Below are positions 55,381 through 63,354 of a DNA stretch of 64,000 nucleotides, piece after piece. The translations under genes were made by a program, and so were the position numbers. How positions within the stretch are numbered: the stretch's first letter is position 1; each line of letters begins with the position of its first letter. This DNA comes from Lachnospiraceae bacterium (GTDB lineage Bacteria; Bacillota; Clostridia; Lachnospirales; Lachnospiraceae): the NCBI GenBank assembly GCA_902363835.1, contig CABJBM010000023.1, positions 44,452-108,451 of the forward strand, given 5' to 3'. Below the pieces are notes generated by a model. That model was not told the origin of the DNA. It searched no databases and was given only the letters and a program-made list of their open reading frames with translations.

Positions 55381-55662
55381 CACCCAATACCAATAATTTA
55401 TTCGTAAATTAGCCGAATGAGTTGATGACAAGTGTACACGTAAGATGTTTTTCTGGCATGTACATCCTATGACATGGCCGTTAAAAGCGTCATAATCACC
55501 ATTAAAAGCTATTGGAGCATATACAATAGATATGCCATTAATCGGTATATCAACATAATTTTTACCATTCGGATTTATAACCGTTGTACCAGATGCTAAT
55601 TTAGATAAATTGCTATTTATTGTAGCAATCTGATCCTTTAAATCACTATTTACTTGAGTCAA
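55375..55662 (-). CDS. Silent tail-fibre cassette C
   Basis: From repeat 4 the frame reads NSDLKDQIATINSNLSKLAS, then TTVINPNGKNYVDIPINGIS, ending RINYWYWVK. A TTG at 55660-55662 lies just before the repeat, but no good ribosome site is seen, so expression in place is unlikely. The Asn-Ser-Asp-Leu and heptad-like NSNLSKL spacing match the junction region of the expressed gene (TKLNSDLSNNI). Inversion between repeats 1 and 4 would fuse it in frame and flip the recombinase as well. Confidence 0.7.
   Translation of the reverse strand: MTQVNSDLKDQIATINSNLSKLASGTTVINPNGKNYVDIPINGISIVYAPIAFNGDYDAFNGHVIGCTCQKNILRVHLSSTHSANLRINYWYWVK
55639..55649 (-). repeat. Shufflon recombination repeat 4
   Basis: ATAGTGATTTA on the minus strand within ACTCAAGTAAATAGTGATTT, at the head of cassette C. 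Its left flank is close to that of repeat 1 (TAAATAG in both). Confidence 0.75.
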
Positions 55663-55916
55663 ACGGAACTGATACCCCTTCTTCTCTTCAATATGTAAGG
55701 ATGAGTATCAGCATAATAAATAATTTTTTCTATTATAAAGTTTACCATTGGAAAAAAAAGAAATATGGCAAGAAACCACATGGTACTGAAACAGGAAACA
55801 TCATAATCGCGACAGAAGACAGGTGAGATGTACCAAACGAAAAACTTCAAATACAATCAATTATGAAACAAAAACTAAAATAACCAATAGAAAATGAAAG
55901 GAGGAACCTATTATTT
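55663..55916. other. AT-rich gap between the shufflon and the W-repeat gene
   Basis: No gene or clear promoter is seen. The right end carries AAAGGAGGAACC, the ribosome site of the gene at 55917. The open minus-strand frame here has no ribosome site and is not accepted as a gene. Confidence 0.45.
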
Positions 55917-56972
55917 ATGAACCGACCGGAATGTTTACATATCCCTATCCTCCACGAGGGAGAACAAGCACAAATTAGTTGGGGAGCGGTGGAAGCAGAT
56001 AAAAATTATATTGTAGAACGGGTATTTAATGAATCTTTTTTACAGGCTCTGTCCGGATACACCTGGAATAATATCGCCAGTACCAATGAACCATGGAGCA
56101 GATATGATCAAGAAGCCCTTACCTGGCATCAAATTGAAACCAGGACTGGCAAAGGACAGCACTGGGAACGCCTGGATTATGAGCAGTTAAGCTGGTCACA
56201 GTTTGAGAATCATTCGCATACATGGCAGCAGTTAGAAAGCCGGGAAATAAGCTTTGAAATATTTAAAGGCTCCGGCGATGAACGGCTTGGCATTGAGCAG
56301 GGTTGTACCTGGCTGGAACTGAACGAACTTAATAAAACCTGGAACAGCCTGGAAAATTACGGACATTCATGGGATGAAGGGGAAAAGATGACACTTCCTG
56401 GCATCTCGTGGGAGAGTTTTGACTCCAGATGGCTGACATTTAACGAATGGGAAGGCAAAGGAATGACCTTCCATGAATTAGATACACAGAAACATGTAGA
56501 GGAACACCAGGGAATGACAGATTCCATTCCAATTGGGGCGTCCAACGCTATGTACCGGATCAAGACATATGATTCTAAAAGTGATGAATCTGATTATTTG
56601 ACAACAGCACAATTGCCGGTTATTCCTATATTTTACCGCAACAGCACCATGGAATACCCGGTAAAGACCGGCAAACGTTACGTAGTACTGCTGAAAGCCC
56701 AGGAGGTCAGCGGTCTGGACAAGATCCGTATGAATCTCCGGTATAATCCATACTTACTGGAATTAACCAGCTTCGCAGCCGGCAGCCTAAAAAGCATAAC
56801 TGAACCAGGGAATTATCCGGAAGAAAATTTAAGAATATATTCCAGTATTCCGGGAAAGCTGTGGTTTCAATCAACCAGACAATCAAGTCAGACTGAGTGC
56901 TTTAGCGGTTCCATTGCATTGGTGGAATTTATCGCCAAGGGAACCGGAAGCGCAGCAGTATCATTATTTTAA
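55917..56972 (+). CDS. Aromatic-repeat protein with cohesin-like C-terminal domain, RHS partner candidate
   Basis: A 351-aa protein without signal peptide or membrane helix. Residues ~45-205 hold about twelve short repeats of the type Thr/Ser-Trp/Phe-x-x-Leu/Phe-Glu, for example YTWNNI, LTWHQIE, LSWSQFE, HTWQQLE, KTWNSLE, ISWESFD, LTFNEWE and MTFHELD, spaced about 11-17 residues. Residues ~245-351 (TGKRYVVLLKAQEVSGLDKI through VEFIAKGTGSAAVSLF) resemble a cohesin fold. It ends 16 bp before the RHS toxin gene on the same strand, with no terminator between, so both should be co-expressed. Roles as chaperone, adaptor or delivery partner are guesses. Confidence 0.65.
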   Translation: MNRPECLHIPILHEGEQAQISWGAVEADKNYIVERVFNESFLQALSGYTWNNIASTNEPWSRYDQEALTWHQIETRTGKGQHWERLDYEQLSWSQFENHSHTWQQLESREISFEIFKGSGDERLGIEQGCTWLELNELNKTWNSLENYGHSWDEGEKMTLPGISWESFDSRWLTFNEWEGKGMTFHELDTQKHVEEHQGMTDSIPIGASNAMYRIKTYDSKSDESDYLTTAQLPVIPIFYRNSTMEYPVKTGKRYVVLLKAQEVSGLDKIRMNLRYNPYLLELTSFAAGSLKSITEPGNYPEENLRIYSSIPGKLWFQSTRQSSQTECFSGSIALVEFIAKGTGSAAVSLF

Positions 56973-56988
56973 GATAAGAAGGGAATAG

Positions 56989-59900
56989 ATGGACGATAAT
57001 AAGATTATAGAGGATTACATTGATGAAAATGAATGGGAAGCACCTGATACAGAGACAGCGGAGGACGTATCAGGCGGAGAAGAGAATGAAGTAAATAGTC
57101 GGGAAGTACAGTTAAACCGAGCGGTGCTGTCATCAGAGGAGGATGATTTTTCCGATGTGAAACAGTATCCGGAATCCCCTTTTACCTACTTCGAAACAAA
57201 TCAGGTAAATGTTCAATTAAGCACCGGCAATGTCCAATATGAGACAACCGATTTTGTACTGCCTGGAAGAGACGGATTTGACGTAACCATTGCTAGGCGC
57301 TATGACTCTGGTTGTGCAAATTTGGTGGATATGGATCCATATATTGACATCAAAAAAAAGGATCCATATATTGATATTGGAAAACTAAAAACAGGTTCTA
57401 AAGATAACAGCTTTTATGCCACGACTTATGGCTTGGGATATGGTTGGTCCTTTGTCTTACCCTCTATTGAGACTGTGCCATATCTTCACATGACAATAAT
57501 GGATATTCCTAATGACCCAATGGTAGCGGGGTTTCACAGTTTTGATTATATTCTGCATCTTGAAGATGGCAGAAGTTTGGAAATAAGCCGGTCTTCAGAC
57601 AGTTTCGCGAATCATAGTCTAAAAGATGTGGGTATTGTTACCAGATCAGGTACCATTCAACATCCCTACGTAGCTAATCTTTCCAAAAGCTATGATATCA
57701 TCATTGAATACAAGAATGGAGCCAGGGATTATTTTAAAAATTTAAGTGGGAATGATGGCGAACGAGGTAAGCTGACGCCGATGAAGTTTACATTAGTCGC
57801 TCGGCAGGATAAGTTTGGAAATGTGATTTGTTATGATTTAAAGGATTATGGCGGTATGGTGATTGTGGACACCTGGGGGCGTAAAATTAGCCTGGAGAAA
57901 ACTGATTACGGACTGACCTGGAGATTGCCGGAAAGTCCGGAAGGAAAAGTATGTGAACTTTCCTACCATATTGATCAGGCGCAGCCGCTTAAGCTCACCG
58001 CAGTAACAGACCCCGCAGGCCGTAGGACTGAATATAACTACTATAATCCGGGAGATTACAAGGGGATTATGAGTTATGCCTCCAAGAAAGCAGTAGGAAA
58101 TACTACTGGAAATAAGGATCGCAATTATCTGCTGCTAAAGGGTATCACATATCCCAATCAGGCATCCACACAGTTTACATATGGCAGAGAAATCAGCATT
58201 GTAAATGATGCCGGTGGAAAGCTTACCCATTTTGCATTGACGATGAAAACGGATATTGCTGACGGGGTCGAATACAACCGGGCAGAATACAGATACAGGC
58301 TTGATTCCGGAACTTCCTACGAGTACGGCAATGGTAGGTATATCGAATATGCAGAAGTAAAACATCATCAGGACGTTTTGGAAACCCATCAGTTTGATCG
58401 GGAAGGGCAGTTAATAAAAAAGGAGGTCCGGCATCAGGAGGCCCTTATTTCAAAAAGCGTTTATAAATATAGCAATAAACTAATCGTATCAGCCGTTGAC
58501 CAGGTATTTGACAGGAATAATGAATCAATATTTCTGGAAAAGAAAAACTCCTGGAAATATTCCGCAGATCAAAAAGCAAATATCATCCAACTCATTGAAG
58601 AATACCCGGATGACCCTTCCTGCAACCAGGAAATAAATACAAGCTATGGAGACTACAGCATTATTCTTGAAACGGAAAGAAAAAAAGGCTCTGACCAGAT
58701 CAGAGAAACAAATGAGCTTCATACGGAATTGGGAAATCGGGTAATAAAATGTCATCGGATCTATCAAAATGGAGTCTTAAAAGAAAAGACAGGATATGAT
58801 TATAAGGATGGGGCAAATCCCTATTGTGTGACCAATGAAAGAAGGTATTTCCTGACTGACAGCGGGGACCTGGAGCAGTCAGGTGATTATTCTGAAACAA
58901 TTTATAAATATAGCTCTTCTTCCAGCACTAACAGCAGATACACACATAACTTTATATTAAAAGAACAAACCGGTATCATAGATGCGGATGGCAGACCTTG
59001 CGATCCAATAAAGGAAGAATTTCAATATGATAGTTGGGGAAGGCTCATCTCCAAAAAGGATTCCAGGAATCAGGTAACTACCTACCGATATGACGAGTTG
59101 GGACGGATTGTAACAGAGACGCTGCCTCCGGCAGACGGCCAGCAGGCAGTAAATGAAACCTATTATAATGACCGTTTAAACTTTATCACAACAACAGATG
59201 CAAACCACCAGAAGAAACGAATTCAATATACACACTTTGGACAGATTAGGCAGGCCTGCCTGGCCGTAGCCAATGAACCAGCCACTGGTGATGTTGTGCT
59301 CCAGGATTTCCAGTATAATTCATGGGGAGAGCTGACAGAAGCAGTTACATATGATGGGAACGGCACAGCAGCAGACCATGTAAGAAAGACCGAACGTTAT
59401 ACTTACGATTCTTTTGGCCGGGTATTGTCTCGTGGAATTCCCCAAGTAAGCTATGAGGAGAAGTATGAATACAATGAGGTATTTACAGATCCGGAGGATG
59501 GCAGGAAGTACAATCGGGAACTAAAAAGAATCATAGGGGATGCCTACGCTCCGGATATTGTGACAGAATGTTATAAAGACCAAAAGGGCCAGGTCCGGAA
59601 GGGATTTTTAGCCGGGGAGAGGGTGTTTACCTACGAATATGACAATGTAGGTAACAAGATCCGAAAAATAGACGCAGGCAACAAAGTGGAACGCTGGGAG
59701 TACGATTATGCAGGACGGGTCGTAAAGATCACACGGATGGAATCCTACCAGGATAGAATTACCAGCATTCAATACGATGCGTTAGGCAATAAACGGTTTC
59801 ATTGGGATGAAGCTGGGAAGAAGACTGAATTCCAATACGATAAGGCAGGACGCCTGGTTCAAGCCACCGCGCCATTTGATCACCGCAACCGAATTGTAAA

Positions 59901-62445
59901 ATATTACTATGATGGAGTCGGTAATATCATATGGGAAAAGAAGGCACAAAAAGATGGCTGGCAGGAGACTCAGTATGTGTATGATGTAAGGAACCGTTTG
60001 ACTGATACATACCAGTACTTAAGCCCAGTCAATTGGATTAAGACCATCTGCCGGTATGATGCGATGAATCAGGTTATTCTAAGGAGAACCGGAGATACCC
60101 CGTCCGACGAAGGGCGGGAGGTGACAAAATATGCCTATGACCGCTTTGGAAATGTCACGGCAATGACGGATGCCCGTGGCTGTACGGAATACTATGAGTA
60201 TGATAAAGCCGGTAGATTGCAGAAGAAAACTGACAGGAACAAGGACCAGATCATTTATCAGCATGATGCTCTGGAACGCCTGATAAAAGAAACCGTGCAA
60301 AAGAGAACTCCTGATGGCCTGGTCATTAGCGAGCTGGAGTATGGCTATGGTAAGAACGGTAAGCGAATTAGAGAAGTCGGCCGAGAAACGGTGGAAGGAA
60401 AACAAAACATCCTTCTAGAGACGAAGTACCGCTACAATAATAAAGGCCAGCTAACCCGTCAGGAAGATCCAGGAAATGTAGTGAAGGATTATACTTATGA
60501 TATATATGGAAATCGCCAGTCCTTTCAACTATTTTGTGAAGGAAAAGCAAGCCCGGATGTCAGTCTGTATTATGCATATGATGACTTATACCGTTTAAAG
60601 CAGGTAAGAAAAAACAGTGCTGCCGGGCTGATACTGGCGGAATATGAATATGATGAAAAAGGCAATCGTAAAACCCACCGCTATCCTCAGTCCGCTATGG
60701 AAACCAGTTATAAGTATAATGATGGCAACAGGGTAATATCTTTAGAGAATAAACGGCAGGGAATCGTGATTTCTGCATGGGAATACAGCTATGATGTAGA
60801 TGGAAACATTTTAACCAAGATTAACAAAGCTGGTTCTGCCCCAGCCACCATATCATATCAATATGACCGGCTGGGCCGTCTGACAGAAGAAGATTATTCC
60901 GGCTGGAAGCGAACGCTTTATACCTATGACGCCTATTCCAACCGTAAGAAAATGATGGTGGAAGGAAGAACAAAGGATGAACTGGTCAGTGTCACCAGCT
61001 ATGAGTATGGTTTAAACAACCGTTTGGAAAAGGAGACAAAAAAGCAGGGAAAAACAACGGAAACGTATCAGTACCGTTATGATGATAATGGGAATCAAAC
61101 CTTCCGGATCTGGGAGAAAACAGCACCAACGCCGGACTATCCGGGAAATGTCAAGTTATCAGGGACCTATCAGAAGGAGGTTCCAACGGTTTATGAGTGG
61201 AGACATTATGATGGATTCAACCAACTGAGCCGGATCAACCAGGATGACAAAGAGATTACATATCAGTACCGGGGTGATGGCTTGCGCCACAGCGCCCAGG
61301 TGAGGAGACTGACCGAAAGCCAGGGGAAAACGAATTTGTATTGCTGGGATGGAAGCGATATCGTAGCGGAACAGACTGACGGGGGTAAGATTAAAACCTA
61401 TTTAAGGGGAATCAATTTGATTGCCAGAGAAATAGATGGTATGGTATACTACTATATATTTAATGAACACGGGGATGTAACCCAGCTATGGAGTCAGAGC
61501 GGAGTATGTAAAGCCTCGTATGAGTATGATGCTTTTGGAGTTGAGAGAAGTCCAGATAAGGAGGATGAGAATCCATTCCGGTATTGTGGGGAGTATCTGG
61601 ATTTAGAGTCGAATACTTACTACTTACGGGCAAGAAACTATAGATCGACAACAGGACGTTTTTCGACGGAAGATAGTGTACGCGGAATCATGAGAAAACT
61701 TCCTAACGACATGAGAGTTCCGGACCCATTGAGTTTAAACCTCTACACATATACCCATAATAATCCTCTTTATTATCAGGATCCGGGTGGACACTTTGTA
61801 ATAAGTACTACTGTTCTTGTAGCTATTGGATTGGCGGCAGTGGGTGCAGTAGTTGGTGGTTTCATTGGAAACTACATTGCTAATAAAGTTAATGCAGCGA
61901 GCCAAGACCGGTGGAAATATATTGCTGGCGGAGCAGTTGGTGGAGCAGTGATTGGTGCTGCGGCAGGATATTTAGTGGGGCCATCAATAGCAACCGCCAC
62001 AGGAATCGGTGGTATATCTGTTACAAGTGCTGGTATTTCTACAGTGACATCTGGAGCTGTTGGAGCAACTGGATTCGAGCAGGCTCATCAGTTGGTGCAG
62101 GCACAACAAACTGTTCAAGATGCTACACCAGTAATAGGAAATAAATTAAATTATGTATTTGGTCAAGCGACAGGTTCGGCTCATAATATCAAACGTTCAA
62201 CAGACATGTTGAATCAATTAAACCGCATTGGCATTTACGATACTGAGTATTGGAGGAACTCTATGTTTCAAAAGTTATGGCAAGATTATTATAATCTTAT
62301 ACCAACTCTACAGGAAAATGGGCGGCATGTAAGGGATTCATTGCTTAACGGGCCGAATGGAATGCTTAAAATGGAGACTATATGGCAAGGTGGGAAGCTT
62401 ATTACAATTGAATTGTTCGGCAAGGCAGACTCTTGGTTCCGGTAG
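56989..62445 (+). CDS. RHS/YD-repeat polymorphic toxin
   Basis: An 1818-aa protein. An acidic N-terminus (~1-65, no signal peptide) is followed by an RHS N-terminal beta region (FVLPGRDGFDVTIARRY onward). Many YD repeats (YRYDELGRIV, YDKAGRLVQA, YEYDEKGNRKT and others, ~680-1500) follow, then the RHS core (NPFRYCGEYLDLESNTYYLR through NNPLYYQDPGGHF, ending near residue 1603). After DPGG come a glycine-zipper-like hydrophobic segment (~1605-1680) and a ~100-residue variable C-terminus (NKLNYVFGQATGSAHNIKRS onward). That tail is the probable toxin, freed inside the YD shell. Its biochemical activity is not recognised. A candidate immunity gene follows. Delivery is unexplained because no secretion signal is seen. 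Confidence 0.88.
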   Translation: MDDNKIIEDYIDENEWEAPDTETAEDVSGGEENEVNSREVQLNRAVLSSEEDDFSDVKQYPESPFTYFETNQVNVQLSTGNVQYETTDFVLPGRDGFDVTIARRYDSGCANLVDMDPYIDIKKKDPYIDIGKLKTGSKDNSFYATTYGLGYGWSFVLPSIETVPYLHMTIMDIPNDPMVAGFHSFDYILHLEDGRSLEISRSSDSFANHSLKDVGIVTRSGTIQHPYVANLSKSYDIIIEYKNGARDYFKNLSGNDGERGKLTPMKFTLVARQDKFGNVICYDLKDYGGMVIVDTWGRKISLEKTDYGLTWRLPESPEGKVCELSYHIDQAQPLKLTAVTDPAGRRTEYNYYNPGDYKGIMSYASKKAVGNTTGNKDRNYLLLKGITYPNQASTQFTYGREISIVNDAGGKLTHFALTMKTDIADGVEYNRAEYRYRLDSGTSYEYGNGRYIEYAEVKHHQDVLETHQFDREGQLIKKEVRHQEALISKSVYKYSNKLIVSAVDQVFDRNNESIFLEKKNSWKYSADQKANIIQLIEEYPDDPSCNQEINTSYGDYSIILETERKKGSDQIRETNELHTELGNRVIKCHRIYQNGVLKEKTGYDYKDGANPYCVTNERRYFLTDSGDLEQSGDYSETIYKYSSSSSTNSRYTHNFILKEQTGIIDADGRPCDPIKEEFQYDSWGRLISKKDSRNQVTTYRYDELGRIVTETLPPADGQQAVNETYYNDRLNFITTTDANHQKKRIQYTHFGQIRQACLAVANEPATGDVVLQDFQYNSWGELTEAVTYDGNGTAADHVRKTERYTYDSFGRVLSRGIPQVSYEEKYEYNEVFTDPEDGRKYNRELKRIIGDAYAPDIVTECYKDQKGQVRKGFLAGERVFTYEYDNVGNKIRKIDAGNKVERWEYDYAGRVVKITRMESYQDRITSIQYDALGNKRFHWDEAGKKTEFQYDKAGRLVQATAPFDHRNRIVKYYYDGVGNIIWEKKAQKDGWQETQYVYDVRNRLTDTYQYLSPVNWIKTICRYDAMNQVILRRTGDTPSDEGREVTKYAYDRFGNVTAMTDARGCTEYYEYDKAGRLQKKTDRNKDQIIYQHDALERLIKETVQKRTPDGLVISELEYGYGKNGKRIREVGRETVEGKQNILLETKYRYNNKGQLTRQEDPGNVVKDYTYDIYGNRQSFQLFCEGKASPDVSLYYAYDDLYRLKQVRKNSAAGLILAEYEYDEKGNRKTHRYPQSAMETSYKYNDGNRVISLENKRQGIVISAWEYSYDVDGNILTKINKAGSAPATISYQYDRLGRLTEEDYSGWKRTLYTYDAYSNRKKMMVEGRTKDELVSVTSYEYGLNNRLEKETKKQGKTTETYQYRYDDNGNQTFRIWEKTAPTPDYPGNVKLSGTYQKEVPTVYEWRHYDGFNQLSRINQDDKEITYQYRGDGLRHSAQVRRLTESQGKTNLYCWDGSDIVAEQTDGGKIKTYLRGINLIAREIDGMVYYYIFNEHGDVTQLWSQSGVCKASYEYDAFGVERSPDKEDENPFRYCGEYLDLESNTYYLRARNYRSTTGRFSTEDSVRGIMRKLPNDMRVPDPLSLNLYTYTHNNPLYYQDPGGHFVISTTVLVAIGLAAVGAVVGGFIGNYIANKVNAASQDRWKYIAGGAVGGAVIGAAAGYLVGPSIATATGIGGISVTSAGISTVTSGAVGATGFEQAHQLVQAQQTVQDATPVIGNKLNYVFGQATGSAHNIKRSTDMLNQLNRIGIYDTEYWRNSMFQKLWQDYYNLIPTLQENGRHVRDSLLNGPNGMLKMETIWQGGKLITIELFGKADSWFR

Positions 62446-62520
62446 AGAGTTATTAACATCTAAGAATGTTATTGAGGAGATATTATATCCATTTAGAATA
62501 ATTAGTGAGGAGTTAATGTT

Positions 62521-63036
62521 ATGAATTTATTGTTTGGTAACTGGATACTTAAAATGGTCGGAAATATTTCAAAAAGTGACTTAGATAGAATATTAATCCA
62601 TAATAATATAGTTATTAGTTTAGGAGAAGATTCTTATTGGGAAAATATTTTTTTACTTGATATTGACTCGGTGAATGATAATTCTCGGTTGCTGGTTCCT
62701 GTATTTTCTGGGAGTAGCATTGAACCCTCAATTATGATTAATAATAACAATCAATTATTTGTAGGATTTAATAAAAAAATTGCTCTTATTGACTTGGATA
62801 TTCAACAGGTTATTTTTGAGAAAGAACTACTACATAATTTTATATATGCTAAATATATAGGTGATAAGTTAGTGGTTATTTTCGAGATTGGGATAATTAT
62901 TTTGAATTCTAAATATCAGGAAATATTTAATCGACCAACAGATGTAATAGAAAAGTTTGAATTCTTAGAAAATCAAATACTATACAAAACATGTTTGGGA
63001 ACAGAGGAAGTTAATATAGCGACTATTGCAGTTTAA
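62521..63036 (+). CDS. Candidate immunity protein for the RHS toxin
   Basis: A 171-aa cytoplasmic protein of no recognised family, rich in Ile, Asn and Asp, with an alternating beta-strand look (LFVGFNKKIALIDLDIQQVIF, KLVVIFEIGIIILNS). It lies 75 bp downstream of the RHS gene, in the same direction, with GAGGAG 8 bases before its ATG. Its AT content is clearly higher than that of the RHS shell. Small, AT-rich genes in this position are normally immunity genes of polymorphic toxins. Function is inferred only from position. Confidence 0.6.
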   Translation: MNLLFGNWILKMVGNISKSDLDRILIHNNIVISLGEDSYWENIFLLDIDSVNDNSRLLVPVFSGSSIEPSIMINNNNQLFVGFNKKIALIDLDIQQVIFEKELLHNFIYAKYIGDKLVVIFEIGIIILNSKYQEIFNRPTDVIEKFEFLENQILYKTCLGTEEVNIATIAV

Positions 63037-63267
63037 ATAATTTTAAATGTAGGGCTTATCTTTTGAGTGGCAGTGATGAGTCCTGCATTTTACTCCAGAC
63101 AACTAATTCACTAGTTATCGCCCTGCCCGCTGATATCCAAGTGGCAGACAAGCATTGCGAACATTTTCTTACATTAATAAAAAGTCAGAAGTTTTAAGCA
63201 ATGGGTTTTTGTTCAAACTGTTAATAACTATGGTCGGCAGGCTATTATAATGGTATAAAACGAAAAC
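63037..63267. other. Non-coding gap after the immunity gene
   Basis: No convincing gene, promoter or RNA is seen. Composition is less AT-rich in the middle (63120-63170), which may be a decayed fragment of older sequence. Confidence 0.4.
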
Positions 63268-63300
63268 GTCCATCCCGTCATGTAAGGGATGGACATTTTT
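63268..63300 (+). terminator. Rho-independent terminator after the RHS locus
   Basis: GTCCATCCC (63268-63276) pairs with GGGATGGAC (63286-63294), followed by ATTTTT. Confidence 0.75.
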
Positions 63301-63354
63301 GTGTTGAGTGATTATGGCGGTGGACTAGCCATAATAGCCAGAAGTTTACTATAT

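Larger units (their letters stand above)
53279..55649. mobile_element. Shufflon: multi-cassette invertible region with tyrosine recombinase
   Basis: About 2.4 kb bounded by repeats 1 and 4. Order: repeat 1 (+), cassette 0, cassette A (reversed), repeat 2 (-), recombinase, repeat 3 (+), cassette B, cassette C (reversed), repeat 4 (-). Every cassette reads Ser-Asp-Leu across the repeat, so joining any of them to the constant N-terminus keeps the frame. Inversion between repeats 1 and 2 would express cassette A, and between 1 and 4 cassette C. Cassette B needs a prior inversion. The layout parallels the R64 Rci shufflon. Only one arrangement is seen here, so inversion itself is inferred. Confidence 0.8.

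Noticed and set aside
53162..55662. Diversity-generating retroelement
   Set aside because: No reverse transcriptase or template/variable repeat pair is present; variation here is by inverted cassettes and a tyrosine recombinase.
55659..55856. 65-aa hydrophobic minus-strand frame next to cassette C
   Set aside because: No ribosome site, unlikely composition, and it overlaps the recombination repeat region.
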